From the NCBI RefSeq assembly GCF_004016445.2, contig NZ_SADT02000002.1, forward strand, positions 744,001-808,000: a stretch of 64,000 nucleotides of DNA. Reading direction: 5' to 3'. The translations under genes and the position numbers were made by a program. The notes beneath the pieces were generated by a model that saw only the letters and a program-made list of their open reading frames with translations, did no database searches and had not been told where the DNA came from. This DNA comes from Mesorhizobium sp. M2E.F.Ca.ET.219.01.1.1 (GTDB lineage Bacteria; Pseudomonadota; Alphaproteobacteria; Rhizobiales; Rhizobiaceae). Below, in pieces: positions 1-7,971 of the stretch (positions are counted from its first letter, which is position 1; every line of letters starts with the position of its first letter).

Positions 1-1
1 G

Positions 2-1036
2 CTGGCAGCCGTGGCCTGGTCCCTGTCCGGGCGCGCGCCGAGCGAGACGTCGCCCTTCGTCTGGCTGGTGCTTGTGGTCGGCGTCGACGTGGCTCACGTA
101 TATTCGACTCTGTTCCGCACTTATCTCGACCGCGCCGAGCTGAGCGCGCGGCCCTGGCTCTATGGCTTGACACCTCTGATCGCCTGGCTAGGAGGCTGCC
201 TGCTTTACTGGTGCGGAAGCATGGTGTTCTGGCGCGTGCTCGCCTACGCTGCCGTGTTCCACTTCGTGCGCCAGCAATACGGGTTCATGATGATCTATGC
301 CCGCGGGGAGCGCGGCCTGCCGCCGCTCTTTCGCCGGATCGACAAGACCGCGATCTACGGCGCCACGCTTTATCCGCTGATTTACTGGCATTGCCATCAG
401 CGGCAGTTTTCCTGGTTCATCGATGGCGATTTCATCCGCCTCGACCTGCCGCTACTTGCTACCCTCGCGGGCTTCGCCTACGGCGCCATCCTGGCCGCTT
501 ACGTCGTCAAGGAGACCGCGTTGCTGCGCCGCGGCGTCGGCTTCAACCTGCCGCGCAATTTGCTGCTCGTCGGCACCGCGGCGTCCTGGTTCATCGGCAT
601 CGTGCTGTTTGACAACGACCTCGTTTTCACGGGCACCAACATCATCGCGCACGGCATTCCCTATATCGCTTTGATTTGGGGCTATGGCCGCAACCAGGCG
701 CGGCTGCAAGGCGGCCGCAGTTCCCTGCTGGCGCCATGGATCGCCAGGCTGTTCATCTGGCGCGCGGCGCCTCTCTACATGGCCGCTCTCTTCGGCCTCG
801 CCTATCTGGAGGAGGGGCTCTGGGATGGGTTCGTCTGGCGCGAGCATGGCGGCCTCTTCGGCATCTTCAGCGGCCTGCCGTCGCTCGGTTCTTCCGACGC
901 GCTGATCTGGCTGGCGCCGCTGCTCGCCGTGCCCCAGGCCACCCATTACATCCTCGATGCAGTGATCTGGCGCATGCAGGCCAGGAACACCAACTGGAAG
1001 CAGGTGCTGTTTGCTCACGAAACGGGGCGGCCCTGA
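2..1036 (+). CDS. Polytopic membrane protein, 5' end outside window
   Basis: The frame is open from the first complete codon and has no upstream stop, so the gene probably begins outside the window; a GTG at 11 is the first possible internal start. The visible ~341 residues form about eight to ten hydrophobic segments separated by short basic loops. A conserved-looking stretch FHFVRQQYGFMMIY lies near residues 83-96, and histidines occur in several membrane segments. I do not recognise the family. The stop codon overlaps the next start by one base (TGATG), so it is translationally coupled to the SpeD-like gene, which suggests a shared process. Function unknown. Confidence 0.7.
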   Translation: MAAVAWSLSGRAPSETSPFVWLVLVVGVDVAHVYSTLFRTYLDRAELSARPWLYGLTPLIAWLGGCLLYWCGSMVFWRVLAYAAVFHFVRQQYGFMMIYARGERGLPPLFRRIDKTAIYGATLYPLIYWHCHQRQFSWFIDGDFIRLDLPLLATLAGFAYGAILAAYVVKETALLRRGVGFNLPRNLLLVGTAASWFIGIVLFDNDLVFTGTNIIAHGIPYIALIWGYGRNQARLQGGRSSLLAPWIARLFIWRAAPLYMAALFGLAYLEEGLWDGFVWREHGGLFGIFSGLPSLGSSDALIWLAPLLAVPQATHYILDAVIWRMQARNTNWKQVLFAHETGRP

Positions 1037-1431
1037 TGGATACTCGCCTGATGGACACTCCATTGACCGTTGAGCCTCAGGCCGTGCAAGCGCAACCCTT
1101 CGCCCCCGGCCTGCATCTTCTCGTCGATTTCTGGCAATGCCGCGGTCTGCGGGATGCCGAGGGGATCGAGCGCGCATTGCGCGAAGCGGCGGCAGCCTGC
1201 GGTGCAACGGTGCTGGGCGTCATGTTGCACAATTTCGGCGAGGGCGCCGGCATCACCGGCGTCGTCGTGCTCGCCGAATCCCATATCAGCATCCACACTT
1301 GGCCCGAAACCGGCTACGCGGCCATCGACCTGTTCATGTGTGGCCACTGCGACCCTCGAGGAGCGTTGCCCGTGCTGGCGGCCTGGTTCTCGCCGGGCAG
1401 CACCAGGGTGACCGAGCATCGGCGGGGATGA
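1036..1431 (+). CDS. speD: S-adenosylmethionine decarboxylase proenzyme (SpeD/SpeH-type)
   Basis: 131 residues, the usual size of the short prokaryotic AdoMet decarboxylase. The family self-cleaves to form a pyruvoyl cofactor and makes decarboxylated AdoMet for aminopropyl transfer in polyamine synthesis. The cleavage motif ESHISIHTWPE is intact: Ser82 would become the pyruvoyl group, with His87 and Cys102 at the same spacing as the Ser63/His68/Cys83 set of the Thermotoga enzyme. The ATG overlaps the stop of the preceding membrane-protein gene. A second ATG six codons in (MDTPLTV) is also possible. No aminopropyltransferase gene lies beside it in this window, so the product may serve something other than ordinary spermidine synthesis; that is inference. 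Confidence 0.88.
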   Translation: MDTRLMDTPLTVEPQAVQAQPFAPGLHLLVDFWQCRGLRDAEGIERALREAAAACGATVLGVMLHNFGEGAGITGVVVLAESHISIHTWPETGYAAIDLFMCGHCDPRGALPVLAAWFSPGSTRVTEHRRG

Positions 1432-1471
1432 GGCCGCGGACCCTGGCGGCGGGCTCCAATCGCCCCCCGCC

Positions 1472-3400
1472 TCAGCTCGTATGCGCGACGAGCTTGTTCA
1501 CCGTCTCGGGGAAGAAGTCGGGCGCCGAGTGGCGCTTGCCGAACATCATGTCGTATTGGATGAGCCGGAAGTCGTTGATCTTCGGGTCGATCTGCTTCTG
1601 CCTCGCCCAGTCCGGCGTCGCTTCGCCCGCGGGCGACAGGAGCAGGTTGCGGTCGACCACCCGGTAATGCTCGCGCAGCGCGCCGAGGAAGCCGGTGTAA
1701 TAGGGGTGCGTGATGCCGGCTGTGGTCAGGATGTGATAGGGCAGGAAGGCCGGACTCACGGCGCCCAGGTTCTGCACCGGACCGGAGCGGTTCGACCAGA
1801 TGACCAGCGGCGTGTCGTGGTGTTCGAGCGCGGCTTCCGGATTCGACTCCTTGCGTGGCGCGACATTGTCCTTGAGGAAGCCGGTCTCGACATAGACGGG
1901 TCCGAGCGGCGGCAGGTGGTCGCCGAAGAAGGCGATGACGGTCGGCCGCTCGCGCTTCTTCGCCCAGTCGATCAGCCGCTGCAGGCCGCGGTCGGCGTCG
2001 CCCGAGCCCTCGGCATAGGAAAGCAGCGATTCCCGCGCCCAGGAACTGATCGGCGCATCGACCGAATGTGTCGGATTGTAATAGCGGTAGGGCTCGTAAG
2101 GGCCGTGGTTCTGCAGGCTGACGGCGAACAGGAACACCGGATCGTCGCTGGCGTCGGCCTCGCGGATGATCTCATCGGTCATCGCCGCGTCGGAAGCCAG
2201 CGGCCCGCGCTTTTCCATGGGCGGCAGCGTCTCTTCGGAGCGGAAGTCGCTGAAGCCGAAATCGGCATAGACGGCGCCCCGGTTCCAGAACCAGTTGGTG
2301 CCGGGATGGATGGCGCGCGCCCGGTAGCCCTCGCTCTTCAGGAAGGTCGCCAGCGACGGCGTCGGCGTGCGCACATATTGCTGGTAGGGGATCGAGCCGG
2401 CCGGCAGGAAGGCGTTGGAGAAGCCGGTCAGCGCCTCGAATTCGATATTGGCGGTCATGCCGCCGAACTCAGGCGAGAACATTGAGCCGGAGCGCAGGGC
2501 GCGCACGGTCGGGATCGGATCCGGCTTGATGCTGACGCCGGGCAACTGCGTCGGATCCCAGAAGGATTCGCTCATCACCACGACGATATCGGGCTTCTCA
2601 TCCGGCACTGAGGCGGCGACGCCGGTGCGCTGGATCGCGGCCATCGTCTTGTCGGAATAGCCGGGCGGGGCCGAGACATGCGCCATCGGCACATTCATCG
2701 CGAAGGCCAGCGCAAAGCCGTTCGAGGCGTAGTTCTCCTTCTGGTCCCACATGATCGGGATGATCTGCAGCCGGTCGCGCGTCCAGGAGAAGGTGGCGTA
2801 GTCCATGATCGAGACGAAGAAGGCGAGCAGCGGCACGGCAAGCGCCAGCCGCGCCAGGCGGCCCTTGCGGCTGAGGATCGGCACCCGCCGGCGCCAGGTC
2901 CGCCAGCCATAGACCAGCAGCGCCAGCCCGCCGACGATTGCCGCGGCCAGCATGATGGCCGTCCATGGCCGTTCGCGCACCAGAAGCGGCATCAGCGCCA
3001 TGATCTGGCGGGCAAACAGGAAATCCGTCGGGTAGAGCGGATCGCCGAGATAACGCGATTTCTGGTGTCCGACAAAGGCCAGCGCCAGCGTTAGCGGCGC
3101 CACGATCATCAGGCTCTGGTGGCTGCGGCCAATCACGGCGTCGAGCCCGATCAGCACCAGCGCAAAGACGATGATGGTGGTCCAGCCCGGCTTGAACGGC
3201 TGCAGGAAGAAATCGACTGTGCCGAAGAAATCGCCGCGCACGATCCATTCGATTGCGAAGACGAGCAGGGCGGAGACGAGAAGTGTCGCAAGGCCGTAGC
3301 GTACGGTCGGCCAGGGCCGCCCCGGCAGGTAGCCGGTGGACGGATCGTCTTCCAAAAATTGAGGCACGGGCTTGGCCGTGCCTTTCCTGATCCTTGCCAC
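1472..3400 (-). CDS. LTA synthase-like sulfatase-fold phosphoglycerol transferase
   Basis: 642 residues starting at GTG, preceded by a GGGGAAG ribosome-binding site. About five N-terminal membrane segments (to residue ~205) precede a large periplasmic alkaline-phosphatase/sulfatase fold. Key positions match the LtaS/OpgB superfamily: Glu278 in VVVMSESF, Thr316 in GGMTANIEFE as probable nucleophile, and a late FGDHLPP metal-binding motif. In Gram-negative rhizobia such enzymes (for example CgmB) move phosphoglycerol from phosphatidylglycerol onto periplasmic cyclic beta-glucans, which is the most likely role; lipoteichoic acid is not expected here. Neighbours do not settle the substrate. Convergent with the SpeD-like gene and divergent from fabD. 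Confidence 0.82.
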   Translation of the reverse strand: MARIRKGTAKPVPQFLEDDPSTGYLPGRPWPTVRYGLATLLVSALLVFAIEWIVRGDFFGTVDFFLQPFKPGWTTIIVFALVLIGLDAVIGRSHQSLMIVAPLTLALAFVGHQKSRYLGDPLYPTDFLFARQIMALMPLLVRERPWTAIMLAAAIVGGLALLVYGWRTWRRRVPILSRKGRLARLALAVPLLAFFVSIMDYATFSWTRDRLQIIPIMWDQKENYASNGFALAFAMNVPMAHVSAPPGYSDKTMAAIQRTGVAASVPDEKPDIVVVMSESFWDPTQLPGVSIKPDPIPTVRALRSGSMFSPEFGGMTANIEFEALTGFSNAFLPAGSIPYQQYVRTPTPSLATFLKSEGYRARAIHPGTNWFWNRGAVYADFGFSDFRSEETLPPMEKRGPLASDAAMTDEIIREADASDDPVFLFAVSLQNHGPYEPYRYYNPTHSVDAPISSWARESLLSYAEGSGDADRGLQRLIDWAKKRERPTVIAFFGDHLPPLGPVYVETGFLKDNVAPRKESNPEAALEHHDTPLVIWSNRSGPVQNLGAVSPAFLPYHILTTAGITHPYYTGFLGALREHYRVVDRNLLLSPAGEATPDWARQKQIDPKINDFRLIQYDMMFGKRHSAPDFFPETVNKLVAHTS

Positions 3401-3677
3401 TCTACTTCCCCCGGCCCACGCAACACGCCTTCCACGCGCGTCACGGCTCTGTCATCAAAATGTCACGCAAAGCTAGCGCCTGTGGCGGAAATAAGAAGAG
3501 CCAGCAAAGTAAACGTGAGCGGTTTTCATCAGGTGTGATCGCCAAAAAGCCTTTCGGAACAGGGAGTCAGCCGGGTTTTCCGGCTGAAATACGGCTTGAA
3601 GGGATACCCGCGGGCTTGACTTGGCCGTCCGCCTTGCGCCAGAGGCAGGGAAAAACCAGCCTCTGGAGAGACCAAAA

Positions 3678-4619
3678 ATGGCCGTCGCATTCACCTTTCC
3701 GGGACAGGGCAGCCAGGCCGTCGGCATGGGCAAGGACCTCGCGGATCAATTCCCGGAAGCGCGCCGCGTCTTCGAGGAAGTGGACGCCGCGCTCGGCGAA
3801 AGCCTGTCGAAGCTGATCTGGGAAGGGCCGGAAGAGACGCTGACGCTGACCGCCAACGCCCAGCCGGCGCTGATGGCGGTGTCGCTGGCGGCGATGCGGG
3901 CGCTCGAAGCGCGCGGCTTCTCGCTGAAGGACAAGGTGGCCTATGTGGCGGGCCATTCGCTGGGCGAATATTCCGCGCTTGCCGCGGCCGGCTTCGTCTC
4001 GGTCGGCGATGCGGCGAAGCTGCTCAGGACCCGCGGCAACGCCATGCAGGCTGCGGTGCCGGCCGGCGAGGGCGCCATGGCTGCCATCATCGGCCTCGAG
4101 CAGGCCGATGTCGAAGCAGCGTGCGCGGAAGCGGCCAAGGGCTCCGTCTGCCAGGTCGCCAACGACAATGGCGGCGGCCAGCTGGTGATTTCGGGCGCCA
4201 AGGCGGCGGTCGAGCTGGCGGCGAAGCTGTGCATCGAAAAAGGCGCCAAGCGGGCGCTGATGCTGCAGGTCTCGGCCCCCTTCCATTCGGCGCTGATGGC
4301 GCCTGCGGCCGACATCATGAGCGAGGCGCTGGCGGGCGTGGCAAAGCAGGCGCCGGTGGTCCCGGTCGTCTCCAACGTTACCGTGACGCCGACCAGCGAC
4401 CCGGACGAGATCGCCCGCCGCCTGGTCCAGCAGGTGACCGGCCGTGTGCGTTGGCGCGAGACGGTGGAATGGTTCGGCGCCAATGGTGTCGCGACGCTCT
4501 ACGAGATCGGCGCCGGCAAGGTGCTGTCCGGCCTGGCGCGCCGCATCAACCGCGACATCGCCACCGGCGCCGTCGGCACGGCGGCGGACGTCGAGGCGGC
4601 GCTGGCGGCGCTGGGATGA
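3678..4619 (+). CDS. fabD: Malonyl-CoA:ACP transacylase
   Basis: 313 residues. Transfers malonyl from CoA to acyl carrier protein, supplying type II fatty-acid synthesis. The active-site serine is Ser94 in GHSLGEYSALAA and the catalytic histidine is His203 in PFHSALM, nearly the same numbering as E. coli FabD. N-terminal FPGQGSQ is intact. The ATG at 3678 has a GGAGAG ribosome-binding site; an earlier in-frame start at 3621 would add an unconserved leader. It opens the fabD-fabG-acpP-fabF cluster, but a toxin-antitoxin pair separates it from fabG. Confidence 0.97.
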   Translation: MAVAFTFPGQGSQAVGMGKDLADQFPEARRVFEEVDAALGESLSKLIWEGPEETLTLTANAQPALMAVSLAAMRALEARGFSLKDKVAYVAGHSLGEYSALAAAGFVSVGDAAKLLRTRGNAMQAAVPAGEGAMAAIIGLEQADVEAACAEAAKGSVCQVANDNGGGQLVISGAKAAVELAAKLCIEKGAKRALMLQVSAPFHSALMAPAADIMSEALAGVAKQAPVVPVVSNVTVTPTSDPDEIARRLVQQVTGRVRWRETVEWFGANGVATLYEIGAGKVLSGLARRINRDIATGAVGTAADVEAALAALG

Positions 4620-4656
4620 TCATCAAAGCTTGAACTTTCAGCCGCAAAGCGGTAAA

Positions 4657-4672
4657 TGAATACATGTATTCA
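4657..4672. promoter_or_regulatory. Perfect 16-bp palindrome, probable TA autoregulatory operator
   Basis: TGAATACATGTATTCA reads the same on both strands. It lies 11 bases before the antitoxin GTG and just before its GGAGG ribosome-binding site. Ribbon-helix-helix antitoxins normally repress their own operon through such sites, so this is the likely operator; binding is inferred. Confidence 0.7.
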
Positions 4673-4683
4673 CGGAGGTCATC

Positions 4684-4905
4684 GTGCCGACATCCATCCG
4701 CCTGGCGCCCGAGATTGAAGAACGCTTGGACTTTCTTGCCGCCAAGACCGGCCGCAGCAAAGCCTACTATCTGCGTGAACTCATTGAACGTGGGCTCGAA
4801 GACGTGGAGGACTATTATCTCGCTGCCGAGGTGCTTGAGCGGATCAGGCGAGGTGAGGAGGATGTCGTAAAGAGCGAGGATTTCTGGCGTGGCCTGGACG
4901 CTTGA
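4684..4905 (+). CDS. RelB-type ribbon-helix-helix antitoxin
   Basis: 73 residues from GTG, with GGAGG five bases upstream. The N-terminal half (PTSIRLAPEIEERLDFLA, then GRSKAYYLRELIERGLED) has the pattern of a ribbon-helix-helix DNA-binding antitoxin; the acidic C-terminal half would wrap the toxin. Its last 17 bases overlap the start of a RelE-like gene, which couples their translation. Base composition is visibly lower in GC than the flanking fab genes, consistent with acquisition. Family assignment is firm; the target specificity of the pair is not visible. Confidence 0.88.
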   Translation: MPTSIRLAPEIEERLDFLAAKTGRSKAYYLRELIERGLEDVEDYYLAAEVLERIRRGEEDVVKSEDFWRGLDA

Positions 4906-5155
4906 GTATGCTCGTTCGGCTCGCAAGTTTGTCGAAAAACTAGATCCGCACACACGCAACCGCATCCGCGACTTTATCGAAAACCGACTTGCCGAGCTCG
5001 ACAATCCGCGTGAGCTAGGCAAACCACTTAAAGGCCCGCTGGCGACATTCTGGAGGTACCGAGTTGGGGACTACCGGATTATCTGCGAGGTGCAAGACAC
5101 GCGGCTGGTTATTCTTGTCGTGACGATCGGCCATCGAGGCGACGTCTACAGATAG
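4889..5155 (+). CDS. RelE-family mRNA interferase toxin
   Basis: 88 residues from GTG at 4889, overlapping the antitoxin gene by 17 bases. The sequence has the family pattern: N-terminal basic helices (ARSARKFVEKLDPHTRNRI), GKPLKGPLATFWRYRVGDYRI in the middle, and a C-terminal VVTIGHRGDVYR. RelE toxins cleave mRNA in the ribosomal A site and are held inactive by the partner antitoxin. All expected basic and aromatic residues near the C terminus are present, so it looks intact. It sits between fabD and fabG in the same direction, so it may be co-transcribed with essential genes. Confidence 0.9.
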   Translation: MAWTLEYARSARKFVEKLDPHTRNRIRDFIENRLAELDNPRELGKPLKGPLATFWRYRVGDYRIICEVQDTRLVILVVTIGHRGDVYR

Positions 5156-5193
5156 TCCGGCACGTGACCTGTCCGATTTGAAAGGGAACAAAA

Positions 5194-5931
5194 ATGTTCG
5201 AACTGACCGGCCGCAAGGCGCTCGTCACCGGCGCATCGGGAGGCATCGGCGAGGCGATCGCCAGGGTGCTGCACAGCCAGGGCGCCATCGTCGGCCTGCA
5301 CGGCACGCGCGTGGAGAGGCTGGAAGCCTTGGCGGGTGAGCTCGGCGACCGCGTAAAACTGTTTCCGGCTGATTTGACCGACCGCGACGCGGTGAAGGCG
5401 CTCGGCCAAAAGGCTGAGGCCGAGCTCGAGGGCGTCGATATCCTGGTCAACAATGCCGGCATCACCAAGGACGGCCTGTTCGTGCGCATGTCGGACGCCG
5501 ACTGGGACAGCGTGATCGAGGTCAACCTCACCGCCGTGTTCCGGCTCACCCGCGAGCTCACCCATCCGATGATGCGCCGCCGCCATGGCCGCATCATCAA
5601 CATCACCTCGGTGGTCGGCGTCACCGGCAATCCCGGCCAGACCAATTACTGCGCCTCCAAGGCCGGCATGATCGGCTTTTCCAAGTCGCTCGCGCAGGAG
5701 ATCGCCACCCGCAACATCACCGTCAACTGCGTCGCCCCGGGCTTCATCGAATCGGCCATGACCGACAAGCTCAACGACAAGCAGAAAGAGACGATCATGG
5801 CCGCGATCCCGACCCGGCGCATGGGCACCAGCGCCGAGGTCGCGTCTGCCGTCGCCTACCTCGCCTCCAATGAGGCGGCTTATGTCACCGGTCAGACTAT
5901 TCATGTGAATGGCGGCATGGCGATGATCTAA
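5194..5931 (+). CDS. fabG: 3-oxoacyl-ACP reductase
   Basis: 245 residues, the usual FabG length. NADPH-dependent reduction of 3-oxoacyl-ACP in fatty-acid elongation, cytosolic tetramer. Classical SDR features are seen: TGASGGIGE at residues 12-20, NNAG at 86-89, catalytic Ser139, Tyr152 and Lys156, and the C-terminal ending VNGGMAMI. An AAAGGGA ribosome-binding site precedes the ATG. Located between the TA pair and acpP. Confidence 0.96.
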   Translation: MFELTGRKALVTGASGGIGEAIARVLHSQGAIVGLHGTRVERLEALAGELGDRVKLFPADLTDRDAVKALGQKAEAELEGVDILVNNAGITKDGLFVRMSDADWDSVIEVNLTAVFRLTRELTHPMMRRRHGRIINITSVVGVTGNPGQTNYCASKAGMIGFSKSLAQEIATRNITVNCVAPGFIESAMTDKLNDKQKETIMAAIPTRRMGTSAEVASAVAYLASNEAAYVTGQTIHVNGGMAMI

Positions 5932-6071
5932 GGTCTGTTGAGATTCAGGTCAGGCCGAGCCGAGAATGGCGGCTTCCTGCGCTTCCGGTGCTCACGTACT
6001 TTAAGTACGCTCCGCTCCGGTTCTCGGAACCCACCATTCTCGGCTCGGCCTGACCTGAATCTCAACAGACC
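5932..6071. repeat. 140-bp near-palindromic element with 38-bp perfect arms
   Basis: Arms at 5932-5969 and 6034-6071 are exact reverse complements over 38 bases. The 64-base centre contains a further partial palindrome around CGTACTTTAAGTACG, so the whole element could fold into one long hairpin. It starts immediately after the fabG stop and lies in the leader between fabG and acpP. It resembles the intergenic palindromic repeats of rhizobial genomes. Frames that read through it on both strands are artefacts of the symmetry. Confidence 0.85.
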
Positions 6072-6277
6072 CTTGCCGACCGAGTTTCGGACGCCTGTGA
6101 AAACAGCCATTTCGGCTTGGACGCCCGGCATTTTTCGTGTAATGCGGCCCGCAACCCGGCGGTTCGGGCAAAAACCGGTCCTGTGGCGTTGCGTTGCCCG
6201 CAAGACCATCTTTCAGCTTGATTAGCGGCATTCCGCCCGCTAACGAAGATCGACAACATAAGACGAGGATTGCCCAA

Positions 6278-6514
6278 ATGAGTGACACCGCAGAGCGCGT
6301 CAAGAAGATCGTCATCGAGCATCTCGGCGTCGATGCCGACAAGGTGACGGAGCAGGCGAGCTTCATCGACGACCTGGGCGCGGACAGCCTCGACACGGTC
6401 GAACTCGTCATGGCGTTCGAAGAAGAGTTCGGCGTCGAGATTCCGGACGATGCCGCCGAGACCATCCTCACCGTCGGCGACGCCGTGAAGTATATCGACA
6501 AGGCTTCGGCCTGA
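6278..6514 (+). CDS. acpP: Acyl carrier protein
   Basis: 78 residues, strongly acidic, the canonical ACP size. The phosphopantetheine attachment site is Ser37 in [18 protein letters not shown]. Carries acyl intermediates for fatty-acid, lipid A and probably other acylation pathways. The ATG at 6278 starts [10 protein letters not shown]; an upstream in-frame codon would only add an unconserved leader. Preceded by a ~200-base region with the long inverted repeat and followed closely by fabF. Confidence 0.97.
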   Translation: MSDTAERVKKIVIEHLGVDADKVTEQASFIDDLGADSLDTVELVMAFEEEFGVEIPDDAAETILTVGDAVKYIDKASA

Positions 6515-6548
6515 GTTCTTTCGCAGGCATGACCGGGGAGGACCTGCG

Positions 6549-7811
6549 ATGAGGCGTGTCGTCGTCACGGGCCTTGGCCTGCTTTCGCCGTTTGGCATGG
6601 GCGTCGAGCACAGCTGGCGGGAATTGCTTTCCGGCCGCAGCGCCTGCCGCCGCGTCACCGAGTTCGAAGTGGACGATCTTGCCTGCAAGATCGCCCACAT
6701 CATCCCGCGCGGCGACGGCTCCAACGGCACCTTCAATCCGGAGGCCGTGCTCGAGCCGAAGGAACTGCGCAAGATCGGCGACTTCATCCTTTACGGCATC
6801 GCGGCCGCTGATGAGGCGCTGGCCGATTCCGGCTGGAAGCCCGAAACGCATGAGGACCAGTGCGCCACCGGCGTGCTGATCGGCTCCGGCATCGGCGGCA
6901 TCGACGGCATCGCCGAAAACGCGATGATCCTCAAGGATCGCGGCCCGCGCCGCATCAGCCCGTTCTTCATCCCCGGGCAGATCATCAACCTGGTCTCCGG
7001 CCAGGTCTCCATCCGTCACGGCCTGAAAGGCCCGAACCACGCGGTCGTCACCGCCTGCTCGACCGGCGCGCACGCCATTGGCGACGCGGCCCGGCTGATC
7101 ATGTGGGGCGATGCCGACGTCATGGTGGCGGGCGGCGCGGAAGCGCCGGTCACCCGGCTATCGATTGCCGGCTTCGCCGCCTGCCGCGCGCTCTCAACCG
7201 AGCGTAACGACGCGCCCGAAACCGCGTCGCGTCCCTACGACCGCGATCGCGACGGCTTCGTCATGGGCGAGGGCGCCGGCGTGGTCGTGCTGGAAGAACT
7301 CGAGCACGCCAAGGCGCGCGGCGCCAAGATCTACGCCGAAGTCACCGGCTACGGGCTGACCGGCGACGCCTACCACATCACCGCCCCCGCCGAGGATGGC
7401 GACGGCGCCTTCCGCTGCATGACGGCGGCGCTGAACCGGGCGAAGCTTTCTCCGGCCGATGTCGATTACATCAATGCCCATGGCACCTCGACCATGGCCG
7501 ACACGATCGAGCTTGGCGCGGTCGAGCGCCTGGTCGGCAATGCCGCCTCGAAGATTTCGATGTCGTCGACAAAGTCGTCGGTCGGCCATCTGTTGGGTGC
7601 CGCTGGTGCCGCGGAAGCGATCTTCTCGATCCTTGCCATCCGCGACAACATCGCTCCCGCCACGATCAATCTTGACAATCCGGAACGCGAGACGGCGATC
7701 GATCTCGTGCCGAACAAGCCGCGCCAGCGCCAGATCGACGTCGCGCTGTCGAATTCCTTCGGTTTCGGCGGCACCAACGCTTCGCTCGTGTTCCAGCGCT
7801 ACAATGGCTGA
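6549..7811 (+). CDS. fabF: 3-oxoacyl-ACP synthase II
   Basis: 420 residues. Condenses malonyl-ACP with acyl-ACP during chain elongation. The Cys-His-His triad of KASI/II is present: Cys170 in VTACSTGAHAIG, His311 in NAHGTSTMADT and His347 in SSVGHLLGAAG. A strong GGGGAGG ribosome-binding site precedes the ATG. It lies 34 bases after acpP, so it is probably co-transcribed; a long stem-loop follows. Confidence 0.97.
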   Translation: MRRVVVTGLGLLSPFGMGVEHSWRELLSGRSACRRVTEFEVDDLACKIAHIIPRGDGSNGTFNPEAVLEPKELRKIGDFILYGIAAADEALADSGWKPETHEDQCATGVLIGSGIGGIDGIAENAMILKDRGPRRISPFFIPGQIINLVSGQVSIRHGLKGPNHAVVTACSTGAHAIGDAARLIMWGDADVMVAGGAEAPVTRLSIAGFAACRALSTERNDAPETASRPYDRDRDGFVMGEGAGVVVLEELEHAKARGAKIYAEVTGYGLTGDAYHITAPAEDGDGAFRCMTAALNRAKLSPADVDYINAHGTSTMADTIELGAVERLVGNAASKISMSSTKSSVGHLLGAAGAAEAIFSILAIRDNIAPATINLDNPERETAIDLVPNKPRQRQIDVALSNSFGFGGTNASLVFQRYNG

Positions 7812-7824
7812 AAGGCCAGCCGGG

Positions 7825-7865
7825 GCAATCCCGGGAAGAGGGCGCGACGCTCTTCCCGGGATTGC
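7825..7865. terminator. Perfect 16-bp stem-loop after fabF
   Basis: GCAATCCCGGGAAGAG at 7825-7840 pairs exactly with 7850-7865 across a 9-base loop. No T-run follows, so it may be a Rho-dependent or attenuating structure, or an mRNA-stabilising hairpin, rather than a classical intrinsic terminator. Confidence 0.6.
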
Positions 7866-7971
7866 TCGGACAACCAGTCGGCAGTCCCGCCACCTGCCGT
7901 CATTTTTGCCAAATTCTCCCCTAGCTTGTTGCCGGGGGATTCGTTGCAAGATCAGACGGTAGGGCGCGCCC

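Noticed and set aside
5928..6225. Two ~95-codon frames, one per strand, in the fabG-acpP gap
   Set aside because: They share peptide segments only because the DNA is palindromic there; no ribosome-binding site or family.
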